Assembly: GCA_964447405.1 (NCBI GenBank)
Contig: CAYUSP010000003.1
Coordinates: forward strand, 558,001-622,000
DNA: 64,000 bases
DNA from: JALNZF01 sp964447405
GTDB taxonomy: Bacteria; Nitrospirota; UBA9217
Reading direction: 5' to 3'
Shown here: positions 14,172 through 23,900 of the stretch, piece by piece
How the letters are laid out: every line of letters starts with the position of its first letter
Numbering within the stretch: position 1 is the first letter of the stretch
Program-made: the position numbers and the translations under genes
Notes under the pieces: model-generated
What the model was told of the DNA's origin: nothing
The model's input: only the letters and a program-made list of their open reading frames with translations
The model's database searches: none

Positions 14172-15594
14172 CCCTATCGTTCTCATCAGCATATCCGTCC
14201 TGCTGCTGCTTACCGCGGTTATTACGGTATTGAACGCGGGCGGAGCAGTGAAAGAGCCGGATTTCGCGGGCGCCTTTTACCCGGCAGAACCAACGGTACT
14301 CTCCGGGATGGTGAAACAGTTCATTGATAAAGCCGCGCCTTCGCCGGAAGAAGGGAGGCTGATCGCCGTAATAACCCCGCACGCGGGATATCAGTACTCC
14401 GGTCAGGTAGCCGGCTATGCATACCGGAACCTCGGCACAAGGGAGATCAACACGGTCATCCTGATCGGCTCGATCCATCAGTCGGCATTCACGGGTGCGT
14501 CGGTATACGACAAGGGCGATATGCGGACGCCGCTCGGAAAGGTCAGAGTGAACGGAAGCATGGCGCGATCGCTCATCGACGAGAAAGCGGGGGTCAGATC
14601 CAGTCCAGTCGTATTCGATAAGGAGCACGCTCTCGAAGTGCAATTACCCTTTCTTCAGGCCACACTCAAGGATTTCACGATAGTTCCCATTCTCATGGGC
14701 CAGCCAACACGCGAGATGTTCTCCTCCTTGTCACGGAACCTTGCTGCGATCCTGAGAAAAGACCCGAAGGCTATCCTGGTTGTCAGCACCGATCTGTCCC
14801 ATTACCATGCCTACGACAAGGCAAAAAGCATGGACAGCGAGATCCTCGATGCCGTGACACGCATGTCAATTGAGGGCGTGGAACAACTGCTGTACTCGGG
14901 ACAAGGCGAGATGTGCGGCGGATATCCTGTTTTAGTGGCCATGGCTGCCGCCCGTCAACTCGGCGCAACGCATGGTGTCCTGTACAACCATGCGAACTCA
15001 GGCGATGTCACACCTGACCGCTCGCGCGTTGTCGGTTACGCGTCCATAGGGCTTTATAAAGGCCGTCTCGCGGATGCGGAAAAGAAGGAGCTGCTGGAGC
15101 TCGCAAAGCAGACGATCAATAACCATGTCCGGAATGGCCGTACCCCTGAATACAAAACCAACAGTCCGCGTCTCAGAGCTAATGGAGCAACCTTCGTGAC
15201 GATCAACCGGAACGGCCATCTGCGAGGATGCATTGGCAATATAGAGCCGAACAGGCCGCTGTACCAGTCAGTCATGGGCAATGCCGTATCAGCCAGCTCC
15301 AGAGATCCACGCTTTCCCCCCATGACCGAGAAAGAACTTAAGGACATCTCGGTGGAGGTAACGGTACTTTCCCCGCTTGAACGTCTCCTGGATGTCAACT
15401 CTATCAAGATCGGCACTCACGGCCTCCTGCTTGTGAAAGGCTCTTCCAGTGGCCTGCTCCTGCCGCAGGTTGCGGACGAGTATAAATGGGATGTCCCCAC
15501 CTTCCTTGAGCAGGTCTCGCTTAAAGCTGGGCTGCCCAAGGATGCCTGGAAGGATGCTGAACTCCATTCCTTTACCGCGGATATTATAAAATAG
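14161..15594 (+). CDS. Memo-AMMECR1 fusion of the AmmeMemoRadiSam system
   Basis: A 477-residue protein. Residues 5-25 are a hydrophobic signal-anchor (IVLISISVLLLLTAVITVL). Residues about 32-300 are a Memo domain: HAGY (His 74), IGSIH (His 106), HALEVQLPF (His 156), STDLSHYH (209-216) and MCGGYP (Cys 252) are the metal-site and active-site-like residues of this LigB-type fold. Residues about 305-477 are AMMECR1, with LRGCIG at 354-359. In most genomes Memo and AMMECR1 are separate cytosolic proteins or fused without an export signal; here the N-terminal helix suggests membrane anchoring and a periplasmic location. It overlaps a 45-residue protein and follows the cognate radical SAM gene. The biochemical role is unknown. 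Confidence 0.9.
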   Translation: MKRNPIVLISISVLLLLTAVITVLNAGGAVKEPDFAGAFYPAEPTVLSGMVKQFIDKAAPSPEEGRLIAVITPHAGYQYSGQVAGYAYRNLGTREINTVILIGSIHQSAFTGASVYDKGDMRTPLGKVRVNGSMARSLIDEKAGVRSSPVVFDKEHALEVQLPFLQATLKDFTIVPILMGQPTREMFSSLSRNLAAILRKDPKAILVVSTDLSHYHAYDKAKSMDSEILDAVTRMSIEGVEQLLYSGQGEMCGGYPVLVAMAAARQLGATHGVLYNHANSGDVTPDRSRVVGYASIGLYKGRLADAEKKELLELAKQTINNHVRNGRTPEYKTNSPRLRANGATFVTINRNGHLRGCIGNIEPNRPLYQSVMGNAVSASSRDPRFPPMTEKELKDISVEVTVLSPLERLLDVNSIKIGTHGLLLVKGSSSGLLLPQVADEYKWDVPTFLEQVSLKAGLPKDAWKDAELHSFTADIIK

Positions 15595-15637
15595 CGCAAT
15601 TTAGTGTGCACTCCAAGAACATAAACTACTCCTCATC

Positions 15638-15665
15638 TTGACAGTATGAAAATCTGTGCTATTCT
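15638..15665 (+). promoter_or_regulatory. Upstream promoter (P1) of the split CbcL-like operon
   Basis: Consensus -35 TTGACA (15638-15643), a 16-base spacer and -10 TATTCT (15660-15665). It lies about 90 bases upstream of the nine-heme cytochrome gene and is in tandem with a second promoter at 15721. Confidence 0.55.
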
Positions 15666-15720
15666 TGAATGCACGCGCGGTCCGCTGCTGTTAAAAGCAA
15701 GACATTGTGCCCTTCCTGCC

Positions 15721-15748
15721 TTGACAGTTCGCCCTTCTTTGTTACAAT
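15721..15748 (+). promoter_or_regulatory. Proximal promoter (P2) of the split CbcL-like operon
   Basis: Consensus -35 TTGACA (15721-15726), a 16-base spacer and -10 TACAAT (15743-15748). The expected start of transcription falls on or next to the ATG at 15755, and there is no Shine-Dalgarno sequence, so this transcript would be leaderless. Confidence 0.6.
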
Positions 15749-15754
15749 TGAACC

Positions 15755-16723
15755 ATGCATCACATCCTTCTCGTCTTCGCATTCCTCATGACGCTCGCAC
15801 CATACGCCGCCTTCGGGCAGGACAGCTGCTACTCCTGCCACGGAACTAAAGGTACGCGCGGATTCGTCGATAAAAAAGCTTTCTCAGAATCAGCGCACGG
15901 CATGTTCGAATGCACCAAGTGCCACCTCAGCATGACATCCTATCCCCACGGCAGCGTGGCCAGGGTGAACTGCGGCATCTGTCATTTCCTCGGACGGGAC
16001 GGCGCGCCAAAAGAAGAAGCCCAACAGTTCAAAATGAGCGTGCATGGCCGGGTCAATCCCCTAGGCAAGAACGTGGTACCGACATGCCAGACCTGCCACG
16101 GATCGCATTATATCTATCCCGCGAGTGACACTCGCTCGGCCACCAGAAGACAGAAGGTACCTGCCTTGTGCTCGCAGTGCCATCCCCGCGAAGCAGAGGA
16201 CTACGGTAAAAGCATTCACGGCGCCGCGGTCCTGGAGAGGAACTACTCGATAGCCCCCACGTGCTTTGACTGCCATATGGAACATCTGGTCCCGCCGACA
16301 GGGGACAACCAATGGATGCTCTCGCTGATCAAGCAATGCGGCAATTGCCACCGAGAGCAGATGACCACATACCGCAGGACCTATCACGGCAAGGTGACAC
16401 AGCTTGGCTACACGACCATGGCAAAGTGCTCAGACTGCCACGGTTCTCATGCCATCACCCGGGTCAAGGATAAAGCATCGCCCCTGTCTGCGGATAATAT
16501 CCTTACAACGTGCCGAAAGTGCCATCCCGCCGCAACCGGGGGTTTCACCCAATTCTATGCACACGCGGACGAAACGAACCGGGCGAAATATCCCATCATG
16601 TTTTATACCTTTGTATTCATGACCACGCTCCTTATCGGCACCTTCGCGTTCTTCTTCACCCATACCTTCCTCTGGGCTTACCGGGCACTACGGGAGCGGA
16701 TGCGAGGAAAGGGAGGCGAGTGA
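15755..16723 (+). CDS. Nine-heme periplasmic cytochrome c with C-terminal membrane anchor
   Basis: A 322-residue protein with a signal peptide (ILLVFAFLMTLAPYAAFG). Nine CXXCH heme sites are visible: CYSCH, CTKCH, CGICH, CQTCH, CSQCH, CFDCH, CGNCH, CSDCH and CRKCH. Spaced histidines (SAHG, SVHG, SIHG, TYHG) would serve as distal ligands. A membrane helix at about 281-303 (FYTFVFMTTLLIGTFAFFF) anchors it at the cytoplasmic membrane. A diheme cytochrome b gene follows 1 base after its stop. Geobacter CbcL is a single protein with a nine-heme c domain and a HydC/FdnI-type b domain, so these two genes look like its split equivalent. The likely job is quinol oxidation with electron transfer to periplasmic carriers. 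Confidence 0.88.
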   Translation: MHHILLVFAFLMTLAPYAAFGQDSCYSCHGTKGTRGFVDKKAFSESAHGMFECTKCHLSMTSYPHGSVARVNCGICHFLGRDGAPKEEAQQFKMSVHGRVNPLGKNVVPTCQTCHGSHYIYPASDTRSATRRQKVPALCSQCHPREAEDYGKSIHGAAVLERNYSIAPTCFDCHMEHLVPPTGDNQWMLSLIKQCGNCHREQMTTYRRTYHGKVTQLGYTTMAKCSDCHGSHAITRVKDKASPLSADNILTTCRKCHPAATGGFTQFYAHADETNRAKYPIMFYTFVFMTTLLIGTFAFFFTHTFLWAYRALRERMRGKGGE

Positions 16724-16724
16724 T

Positions 16725-17540
16725 ATGGCACAGGTAATGCGTTTCAATACGTATCACCGCGTTCTGCACGTCGTCATGGCCGTCAGCTTTATCGGCCTCG
16801 TGGCTTCGGGCATACCGATCAAGTATGCCCAGGCACCCTGGGCAGCATGGCTTATAACGCTGCTGGGCGGCTACAAGGGTGCCGCGCTGATCCACCGGAT
16901 CTGTGCGGTGGCTACTTTCGGTTACTTTGCAGCGCATATCACCTATGTGATCTATGACATCGCCATTGTCAGAAAGTTCAAGTTCGACCCCTTCGGCCCC
17001 GAATCCATGGTTCCTTGGATCAAGGACCTCGAAGACATATACCGCAACTTCCTCTGGTTCTTCGGTCGCGGCCCCCGTCCCCAGTTTGACCGCTGGACGT
17101 ATTGGGAGAAATTCGACTACTGGGCGGTCTTCTGGGGCGTGGGCATGATCGGCGTGTCAGGGCTGTTCCTCTGGTTCCCGGAATTTTTCGGTAAGATCTT
17201 TCCGGGCTGGGCATTCAATGTCGCCACAGTCATCCACAGCGACGAAGCGCTGCTGGCTGCGGGCTTCATTTTTACGATCCATTTTTTCAATACCCACCTG
17301 CGTCCGGAAAAGTTCCCCATGGATCCCGTGATCTTCACCGGACGCATTTCCCTGCATGAACTGCAGCATGAACGGCCGCTCGAATACCAGCGTCTGGCGG
17401 ATGCACAGCAACTTGACCGGGACATCGTCAGCCCCCAGAAAAGCTGGATCACGGATGCCGGCATCCTGTTCGGTTTCGCGATCGTGGGCATCGGTTTTCT
17501 GCTGCTCGGATTCATCATTCTCGGGCAGTTCGTATACTGA
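16725..17540 (+). CDS. Diheme cytochrome b, HydC/FdnI-like
   Basis: A 271-residue protein with about five membrane helices. Candidate heme ligands are His 11 and 15 (NTYHRVLH), the pair in ALIHRICAVATFGYFAAHITY, and the late pair in VIHSDEALLAAGFIFTIHFFNTHLRPEKFPMD, which is the typical signature of HydC/FdnI cytochrome b subunits. It would oxidise menaquinol in the cytoplasmic membrane and hand electrons to the nine-heme cytochrome encoded just upstream. AGGGAGG upstream of its ATG and the 1-base gap support co-translation. Residues 140-170 add a hydrophobic hairpin. There is no catalytic molybdoenzyme or hydrogenase nearby, which supports an electron-export role over formate or hydrogen oxidation. 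Confidence 0.88.
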   Translation: MAQVMRFNTYHRVLHVVMAVSFIGLVASGIPIKYAQAPWAAWLITLLGGYKGAALIHRICAVATFGYFAAHITYVIYDIAIVRKFKFDPFGPESMVPWIKDLEDIYRNFLWFFGRGPRPQFDRWTYWEKFDYWAVFWGVGMIGVSGLFLWFPEFFGKIFPGWAFNVATVIHSDEALLAAGFIFTIHFFNTHLRPEKFPMDPVIFTGRISLHELQHERPLEYQRLADAQQLDRDIVSPQKSWITDAGILFGFAIVGIGFLLLGFIILGQFVY

Positions 17541-17727
17541 AGAATATATCAGCGGTTTATCCATAGGGGAAAGTGAGCGAAATTATTTCGCGACAAAAAG
17601 CTCAACGGTCTTCATCCCAGGTTCCCACATACCCCGCATCCGCATGGATTGTCCCCCATGCACACCGAATACCCGAGGAAGCCCGCGATAGAGGATTCAA
17701 CATCCGCGTTTTATGAAATGAGATGAC

Positions 17728-18435
17728 ATGTCATTAGCGCAAAGAGACATCTTCATCAAGCATATTTTTACTACCATGGCGCCGCACCTAGACCTCCTGA
17801 GCAGCGGGTTCAGCCTGGGTCTCGACCGCCTCTGGCGCAGACAGGCTATTGCCCTTTCCGGCATCCAGGGAGGCGCAAAGGTGCTTGACGTTTGCACGGG
17901 TACCGGTGAACTCGCATTCCTGCTCTCGGAACATGTGGGTTCTCATGGTTCGGTCACGGGTTCGGATTTTTGCGAAGAAATGCTCGAGAGAGCGCGGGCA
18001 AAACGCGAGATGAAGCATCAGAACCTTACCTTCGCCTTCTCCGACGCCAAACGGCTCCCTTTCGCAGACAGGTCGTTCGATGCCGTGACCGTGTCCTTCG
18101 GTATCAGGAACATTCCCGACACTCCCCTCGCACTGCTGGAGATCAACCGGGTGTTGAAGCCCGGCGGCAGCTTCGTCTGCCTTGAACTCACCAAACCCCA
18201 CTCAAGATGGTTCCGCGCTGTCTATGAGTGGTATGTGCACACCGTGATGCCGTTCATTGGCAATCTGGTCGTGAAGGCGGCCGCGCCCTATCTGTACCTG
18301 CCCCGCTCCATCAATGCGTTCTACCCGCCCGAGGAGTTCAAAAAGATCATCGCCGCGGCAGGATTCACCCGTGTAACCGCCGATTCACTGACCATGGGGA
18401 TAGCCACCCTCTACCGGGCGGTGAAGCATGGATAA
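17728..18435 (+). CDS. ubiE: Demethylmenaquinone/ubiquinone-type C-methyltransferase UbiE/MenG
   Basis: A 235-residue class I methyltransferase. The SAM motif is KVLDVCTGTGELAFLL (about 51-66), followed by GSVTGSDFCEEMLERAR, DAKRLPFADRSFDAVTVSFGIRNIPD and LEINRVLKPGGSFVCLELTKP, all diagnostic of the UbiE/MenG family. The end AFYPPEEFKKIIAAAGFTRVTADSLTMGIATLYRAVK also fits. In an anaerobe with system II cytochromes the product is most likely menaquinone. A 190-base gap separates it from the cytochrome b gene. It overlaps the next gene by 8 bases, making an operon with an unknown protein and a radical SAM protein; the last steps of quinone supply may therefore be linked to them. Confidence 0.9.
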   Translation: MSLAQRDIFIKHIFTTMAPHLDLLSSGFSLGLDRLWRRQAIALSGIQGGAKVLDVCTGTGELAFLLSEHVGSHGSVTGSDFCEEMLERARAKREMKHQNLTFAFSDAKRLPFADRSFDAVTVSFGIRNIPDTPLALLEINRVLKPGGSFVCLELTKPHSRWFRAVYEWYVHTVMPFIGNLVVKAAAPYLYLPRSINAFYPPEEFKKIIAAAGFTRVTADSLTMGIATLYRAVKHG

Positions 18436-19075
18436 GGCGCGGGTGCTGTGCCAAAAAGACGCCATCATGATGCACGAGTTCTCGCGCCAAAGCCTCGAAC
18501 GGATAAGGCGACAGCATCCGAAAATCTTTTCACTCCCGTTTTTTTCGTCCTACCTTGAAGCGAACGTACGCAAGGAAGTTGACAAGGACAGCCTGATCAT
18601 CCTGGAAACGGCGGACGCCTTTGCAAAGGGGAGGCCGGCATGCGATCTCGACCTGGAGGAGATCTTCGAGAAAACGAAGCTTGTTGACCGTGCCTTCCTG
18701 AAGAGCCTTCACATCCCTTCATTCGCCCTGTCCGTAAAGTATGGCGATATCGCGGATATCCGCATCCGCCGCATCTGGCGCATTGCGCGGACCGTGTACC
18801 GCTTACTGGAAAACTGGCCCGAGGGAAAACTGTTTGATGCGGTCGCGCGGGATGCATACACGATGGATCAGTTCAAAGCGGTCATCCTGGACATCCTCAG
18901 CCTGTACAGTGAGGAGACCAGGATGCTGAGTGAATCACTTAAAGTCCTGCCTCCGTTTCAAGGTGTGATAGGATCTGCCACGCAGGCCCTGTTCCAGGCC
19001 ATGGAAGATGCAAAGGAAGGAATTGCTGATGCCTATGTTCAGAAACTCTTCGAAGCCCGCATCGTCCATGCCTGA
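18428..19075 (+). CDS. Hypothetical protein in the ubiE operon
   Basis: A 215-residue soluble, largely helical protein with no recognised motif. It has a basic N-terminal part (QSLERIRRQHPKIFSLPFFSSYLEANVRKEV) and a helix with IRIRRIWRIARTVYRLLENW; there are only two cysteines and no signal peptide. It overlaps ubiE by 8 bases and the radical SAM gene by up to 47 bases, so all three are translated from one message. A helper or subunit for the radical SAM protein is possible, but only position supports this. An internal ATG pair (residue 14 onwards) is an alternative start. Confidence 0.7.
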   Translation: MDKARVLCQKDAIMMHEFSRQSLERIRRQHPKIFSLPFFSSYLEANVRKEVDKDSLIILETADAFAKGRPACDLDLEEIFEKTKLVDRAFLKSLHIPSFALSVKYGDIADIRIRRIWRIARTVYRLLENWPEGKLFDAVARDAYTMDQFKAVILDILSLYSEETRMLSESLKVLPPFQGVIGSATQALFQAMEDAKEGIADAYVQKLFEARIVHA

Positions 19076-20837
19076 GCAGGACCTCATCCTGCTCCACCCG
19101 CCCAGCGTCTTCCGTTTCCGGGAACTGCCTCTCTTTTTCGGGCCGGTGAGCGATGTCGTGCCGTCGTCGTCCATTTTCGAGATTTATCCCATCGGTTTTC
19201 TGACCATATCGGACTACCTCACGCGCCACGGTCTTTCAGTGCGAATAGCGAATATCGCGCTGAAAATGCTGCGCAGCAAATCCTTCGATCCCGAGGCTTT
19301 TGTTAAACGCCTGCATGCCCGGGCGTTCGGCATCGATCTGCACTGGCTGCCTCATGTTGATGGCAGCCTGAGCCTTGCTGAACTTGTTAAAAAACACCAT
19401 CCAGACACTCCGGTCATCCTAGGCGGGCTGAGCGCAACGTATTACCATAAAGAGATCATGCGCGATTATCCTTTTGTTGACTTCATCATCTGCGGCGACT
19501 CAACAGAAGAACCGCTGCGCCTGCTCATGGAAGCGATCCGCGCTGGTGCCGGGTATGAAACCGTTCCAAACCTCGTGTGGCGGGACAAGAGCGGCCGTAT
19601 GGTTGTCAACGACCGGTCCTTCCAGCCGGAGAACCTCGATTACGTCAGCTTCAACTACCCTCATCTGCTCAAAATGGCGATCAAATACCGAGACCCGTCT
19701 GGGTACATCCCCTTCAAGTACTGGCTGAGCTACCCGGTCACGGCGATCTTCTCGGTCCGCGGCTGCAATCACAATTGCGGTACCTGCGGAGGGTCGCTCT
19801 CGGCATTCAACAGGGTGTGCCTGCGCCAGAAGCCCTGTTTCCGCTCGCCGGAGCTAGTTGCCCAGGACATGCGCACAATTGCTGACTACACCGGAGCTCC
19901 CATGATCATCCTGGGAGACCTGCTCCAGGCCGGCAGGGAGTACAGTGAGCGGTTCCTAAGCGCTGTAAAAAGACTTCGAATTCGGAATGAGATCTGCATA
20001 GAGTTTTTCAGTCCACCGCCCGAGGAGTTCCTCGAACATGTAGCAGATTCGCTCGAAACCTTCAATGTCGAGATCTCGCCCGAATCGCACGATATCAATG
20101 TCAGGAAGACCTTTGGGAAGAGCTACACGAACGCGGCTTTGGAGCGCATGATCGACACTCTCATCCGGGTCGGGTGCAAGCGGGTGGACCTCTTCTTCAT
20201 GGTCGGCCTTCCTTTTCAGACGCATGCATCCGTCATGGAAACGGTCGACTACTGCGGTTCGCTCCTTGCGCGGTACAACGCGAACGGCGGCAAAGGCAAA
20301 ATCCTCCCCCTGCTCGCACCACTCGCACCCTTCATTGACCCCGGAAGCGGCATTTTCGAGGACCCCGATAAATTCGGATACCGGTTCTTTTACCGCACGC
20401 TGGCCGAGCACCGGAAGGCTATGCTGATGCCAAGCTGGAAATTCACGCTGAACTATGAGACGAAGTGGATGAACAGGGATGAGATCGTGCAGGCGACGTA
20501 TGACGGAGCGCTTGCGCTCCTCGACCTCAAAGAGCAATATGGCGTCATCAGTGAGCGGAGCGCCGCGGCTGTCCGGGATCATCTGCGCCGTGCAATCAGC
20601 CTGAGCGCCAGGATCACCGGCCCCGAGAGCATCGACGACGCACTGCGGGAGGAAATATTCAGCCTGAACACCCTCGATTCCGTATGCGGCAAGCATGAGC
20701 TTGACTGGACCATTAAGGGGTGGAAGATCAATATGCCGAATGTTCTGAAGCTGCTGTTCAAACCTGGGAAGGATGAGACTTGCGCAACAGTCGGGCCTTT
20801 CTGGAATAATCGCGAGGTAAGGAACGAACCGGAGTGA
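19029..20837 (+). CDS. B12-binding/radical SAM protein, Ta0216-like
   Basis: A 602-residue protein. The N-terminal part (EQDLILLHPPSVFRFRELPLFFGPVSDVVP ... IYPIGFLTISDYLTRHGLSVRIANIAL) is a cobalamin-binding-type Rossmann domain, continuing to VILGGLSATYYHKEIMRDYPFVDFIICGDSTEEP. The radical SAM cluster motif is GCNHNCGTCGG (C-x3-C-x2-C). Further motifs include EISPESHDINVRKTFGK and LFFMVGLPFQT. A long C-terminal domain follows. It looks like the TIGR04190-type B12-radical SAM family, whose substrate is unknown. The ATG at 19029 is chosen because AAGGAAGG precedes it; 19008 is the alternative. It is the last gene of the ubiE operon, ended by the hairpin at 20871. Confidence 0.85.
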   Translation: MPMFRNSSKPASSMPEQDLILLHPPSVFRFRELPLFFGPVSDVVPSSSIFEIYPIGFLTISDYLTRHGLSVRIANIALKMLRSKSFDPEAFVKRLHARAFGIDLHWLPHVDGSLSLAELVKKHHPDTPVILGGLSATYYHKEIMRDYPFVDFIICGDSTEEPLRLLMEAIRAGAGYETVPNLVWRDKSGRMVVNDRSFQPENLDYVSFNYPHLLKMAIKYRDPSGYIPFKYWLSYPVTAIFSVRGCNHNCGTCGGSLSAFNRVCLRQKPCFRSPELVAQDMRTIADYTGAPMIILGDLLQAGREYSERFLSAVKRLRIRNEICIEFFSPPPEEFLEHVADSLETFNVEISPESHDINVRKTFGKSYTNAALERMIDTLIRVGCKRVDLFFMVGLPFQTHASVMETVDYCGSLLARYNANGGKGKILPLLAPLAPFIDPGSGIFEDPDKFGYRFFYRTLAEHRKAMLMPSWKFTLNYETKWMNRDEIVQATYDGALALLDLKEQYGVISERSAAAVRDHLRRAISLSARITGPESIDDALREEIFSLNTLDSVCGKHELDWTIKGWKINMPNVLKLLFKPGKDETCATVGPFWNNREVRNEPE

Positions 20838-20870
20838 GAATCAGTGGAATGCCTTAAGAACTAAACAAGA

Positions 20871-20898
20871 AAGCCCCGCCTTCTGAGGCGGGGCTTTT
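20871..20898. terminator. Bidirectional rho-independent terminator
   Basis: Stem arms AAGCCCCGCC and GGCGGGGCTT around a six-base loop, followed by TTTT on the plus strand and TTTCTTGTTT on the minus strand. It sits between convergent genes (radical SAM on plus, giant cytochrome on minus) and can stop both. Confidence 0.85.
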
Positions 20899-20921
20899 CA
20901 CGGTAAAACTATCCAGGCAAT

Positions 20922-23900
20922 TTAATAGCTGCCGCCTGGTGTGTAGGCCGTAGTATTACCATTAGCAACTTGATTACCACCACCCATCGGACAATTTCCC
21001 GTCCCACAGGTAGCACTGCCGGTAGCAAATTCCAGTGCCCTGTACGGCCTGTGATAAGCTCCACCGGTCCAGCCTCTGATGAAAGCATATGGTCGTGAAT
21101 TTATCGTCGGCCATAAACCGCCGCCAACCAGTGCGTTATTGCCATGATAATCCTGTGCTCCTAATGGCCGCACTGCTCTTGCCGTACCAGTATTACTTCC
21201 ATGGCAATAATGACAATTACTTCGCACATCATGGCTTGAACCCGTCACTGCCCAGGCTGATCCGGTACCGTGATTAGTAGCCGATCCCGGAGCGGCGGTG
21301 TAACCCGTATGACAAGTTGTGCAGAGCGTCGAGGCAGCCGCACTTGCATAGATAGTGCCCCGCAGAGTTTGCGCATTACCGTGTGCGGCAACAGTTCTGT
21401 TTGTAAGCGGTGTCGGTGTATTATGGCAGTCAAAACAGTTAAGAACAACGCTGCTTGCCGTGGTATGCCCTGAAGTACCATTACTGTCTCTGGCCGTTCC
21501 GATATTGTTATAAGGCACTGCCATTCTTGTCGAATAGGGGAAATCCCTTGTAATGGAGCCCAGAACCGGGTGAACGGAGGAGTTCGTCAACGTCAACTGA
21601 CTCTTGACATCGATTAGCCCCTGAGTCCCGATTGCATTATTGGCAGCAGTATAGTTCGCACCCAATGCGATACCTCCGAAGGGCATGGTCGCAGTACCGG
21701 TGCCACCATTGTTAGAACGAGCAGTGGTATTGGTCGCACCGTTGCTGTCATGGCATGCCAGACAAAATTTCTGGGTTAGGATATTATCGACAGTATTTGC
21801 TGTATGGCCGCTCGATGTTCTTGCTCCGGCGGCATACGACGTTGAGAAGCTCACGAACGAATAAGTTGCAGCGGATATATTAGTAATGCTGGTCTCACCC
21901 GCGCCGTCCGGGTTGCGGAGGTTTATATAGCCATCGCCATGCATGCCTGATATCTTCTGAGTTGAAAAATTGCCTTCAAGATGGCAGACAATGCAGTCAG
22001 CATCCGCAACTGCTCCGCGACCCGTCTTTTTATGGCCCCACGCCAAACCGAATTCTCCAACTACAGCGTCTCGATTCGTTACTGTGCCGCCTGAAGCCAG
22101 AGAAGCATTCGGCGCATTCTGTATTGCATTATGACAGTCAATGCACCTTAAGGTCCCGCCCCATACTGCGGAACTGTGGCAAACCGGGGTCGCGCAACCT
22201 CCCGTGCCCTGAGTATATCCCAGCGAACCCTGAAGGTCATACACGCCGTTATTGTGTATCGCCGGGTTTACCGTATATGCGCCAGCTGAACCGGATACGC
22301 CTGTATGGCATGTGGGGCATGCCGTTGCTTTGTGGGTAGTACCATAGCTCACGCCATCACCGTGTGTGTTGCGTTTTGGGGTATTGTTGGCGTAATTCGG
22401 TCTACCATCATCTCCAACAATGCCGTGGCAGCTGCCGCAATTTATACTGCCACCCCACGTCGGTGAATTGTTCGCGGGAATTGTTCCGGCGATGACTGAT
22501 GTCCCGTTGCTATGGCAGTAGATGTTGGCGCAGGCTCCTGAATACGTCCCGGCCGTGTGCTTGGCTATATTCGCCGGATACCCGCCGATGACATCGATGT
22601 TTCCGTCCAAATGCGCACTACCGCCGCTGACGCCGCTCACCGCGCCTGTGTGACAGTTGCCGCAGGTGGTAATTCCCACATGAGTAGTGTGGCTGCCGGT
22701 GCTCGGAGCGCCGCTCGCGGAATTCCCGTGGCAGGAGCCGCAACCCGATGCAGTGCCCCAAGACGGTGTTGTTGCACTGCCCGGCCCGTATGCATCGGCA
22801 TGACAGCTCACATTAGAGCAGGTATGAGCCGATGCATTGAACGAAGCAGCGCCCAAGATACTATAGGTCGCGGATATCGCCACATCCACGGTTGTATTCA
22901 TATGCTGTGCTGTTCCGCTGCCCGCGTTGCTGTGGCAGGCACCGCAGGTGACGTTCGTGATGGCCATGTGTTTGGCATGTGAACCGGCCCGGTTCGGCGC
23001 CGATGCTCCCGAAGGAGGCGATGCATGGCAGGATGCGCAGTTCGTCAATACCAGGGGCGAACCCCCTGTATGGCATGTGCTGCATGCGGGTCCGGAGCCG
23101 CCGTTCATCGTCGCACCATGGCAGAGTGCACAGGCATTTGCCATGTTCCCCGCGCTCTGATGGCTGGTCGCGTAGGCGTTGTTGGCGCTCCACGGTTTCG
23201 GATGCGCGGTATTGAGCAGATGGCACCCCGCTGCCTCGCACCCGGTGGCAAGGTTGCCCTGCGGAAAATTGAACCGGGGATTACTCCCCGCTCCGCCAGC
23301 GGGATTCGCATGGCACTGTTCGCAGTAGGTCAGGTCCGCCTTCGCGACCGTGCCGTGAGCCGAGGACGCGATGAACGGCAGCGGATGGGCTGCGACATCA
23401 GTCCCGTGACAAAGCGTATTATTGAAGCACCCTGCTGCCGTGCCTGATGCGGCCGGAGAAACAGGTTGGCGCGTTGAATTCGCGCCATTGGCATGGCACG
23501 GAACGCAAATTGCCGCGTTTTGCGTATTGGTATCGGTATGCTTTCGGACCCCTCCTCTCCATGGCCTGGGAGAGTGGGGAGCGGAAACCGTATGACAGGT
23601 GAAGCAGGAGATGCTCACACTGCCGCCGGCGAAATCGGTACCATGGCAGGTCTGGCAATATGCAAAGCCGCTTGCACTGCCCGGAGCAGCCTTGGCGCTT
23701 AACCCATGTACGTCAGCGGAAGACCATCCGACAGCATGTCCGACCTGTCCATGGCACAGCGTGCTGTTGAAGCAGCCCGGAGCTGTCCCCGTTGCAGCGG
23801 GCGGGTTCGGCTGGGTCGAGGAATATGCCCCATGCACATGACACTGGGCGCACACAGGCGCATTGCCGGAGTTTACATCTGTATGCGTCCGGGCGCCGCC

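Noticed and set aside
17578..17592. Short palindrome GCGAAA-TTA-TTTCGC as an operator for ubiE
   Set aside because: It lies 136 bases upstream of the gene, is short, and has no promoter context. Not enough to call it.
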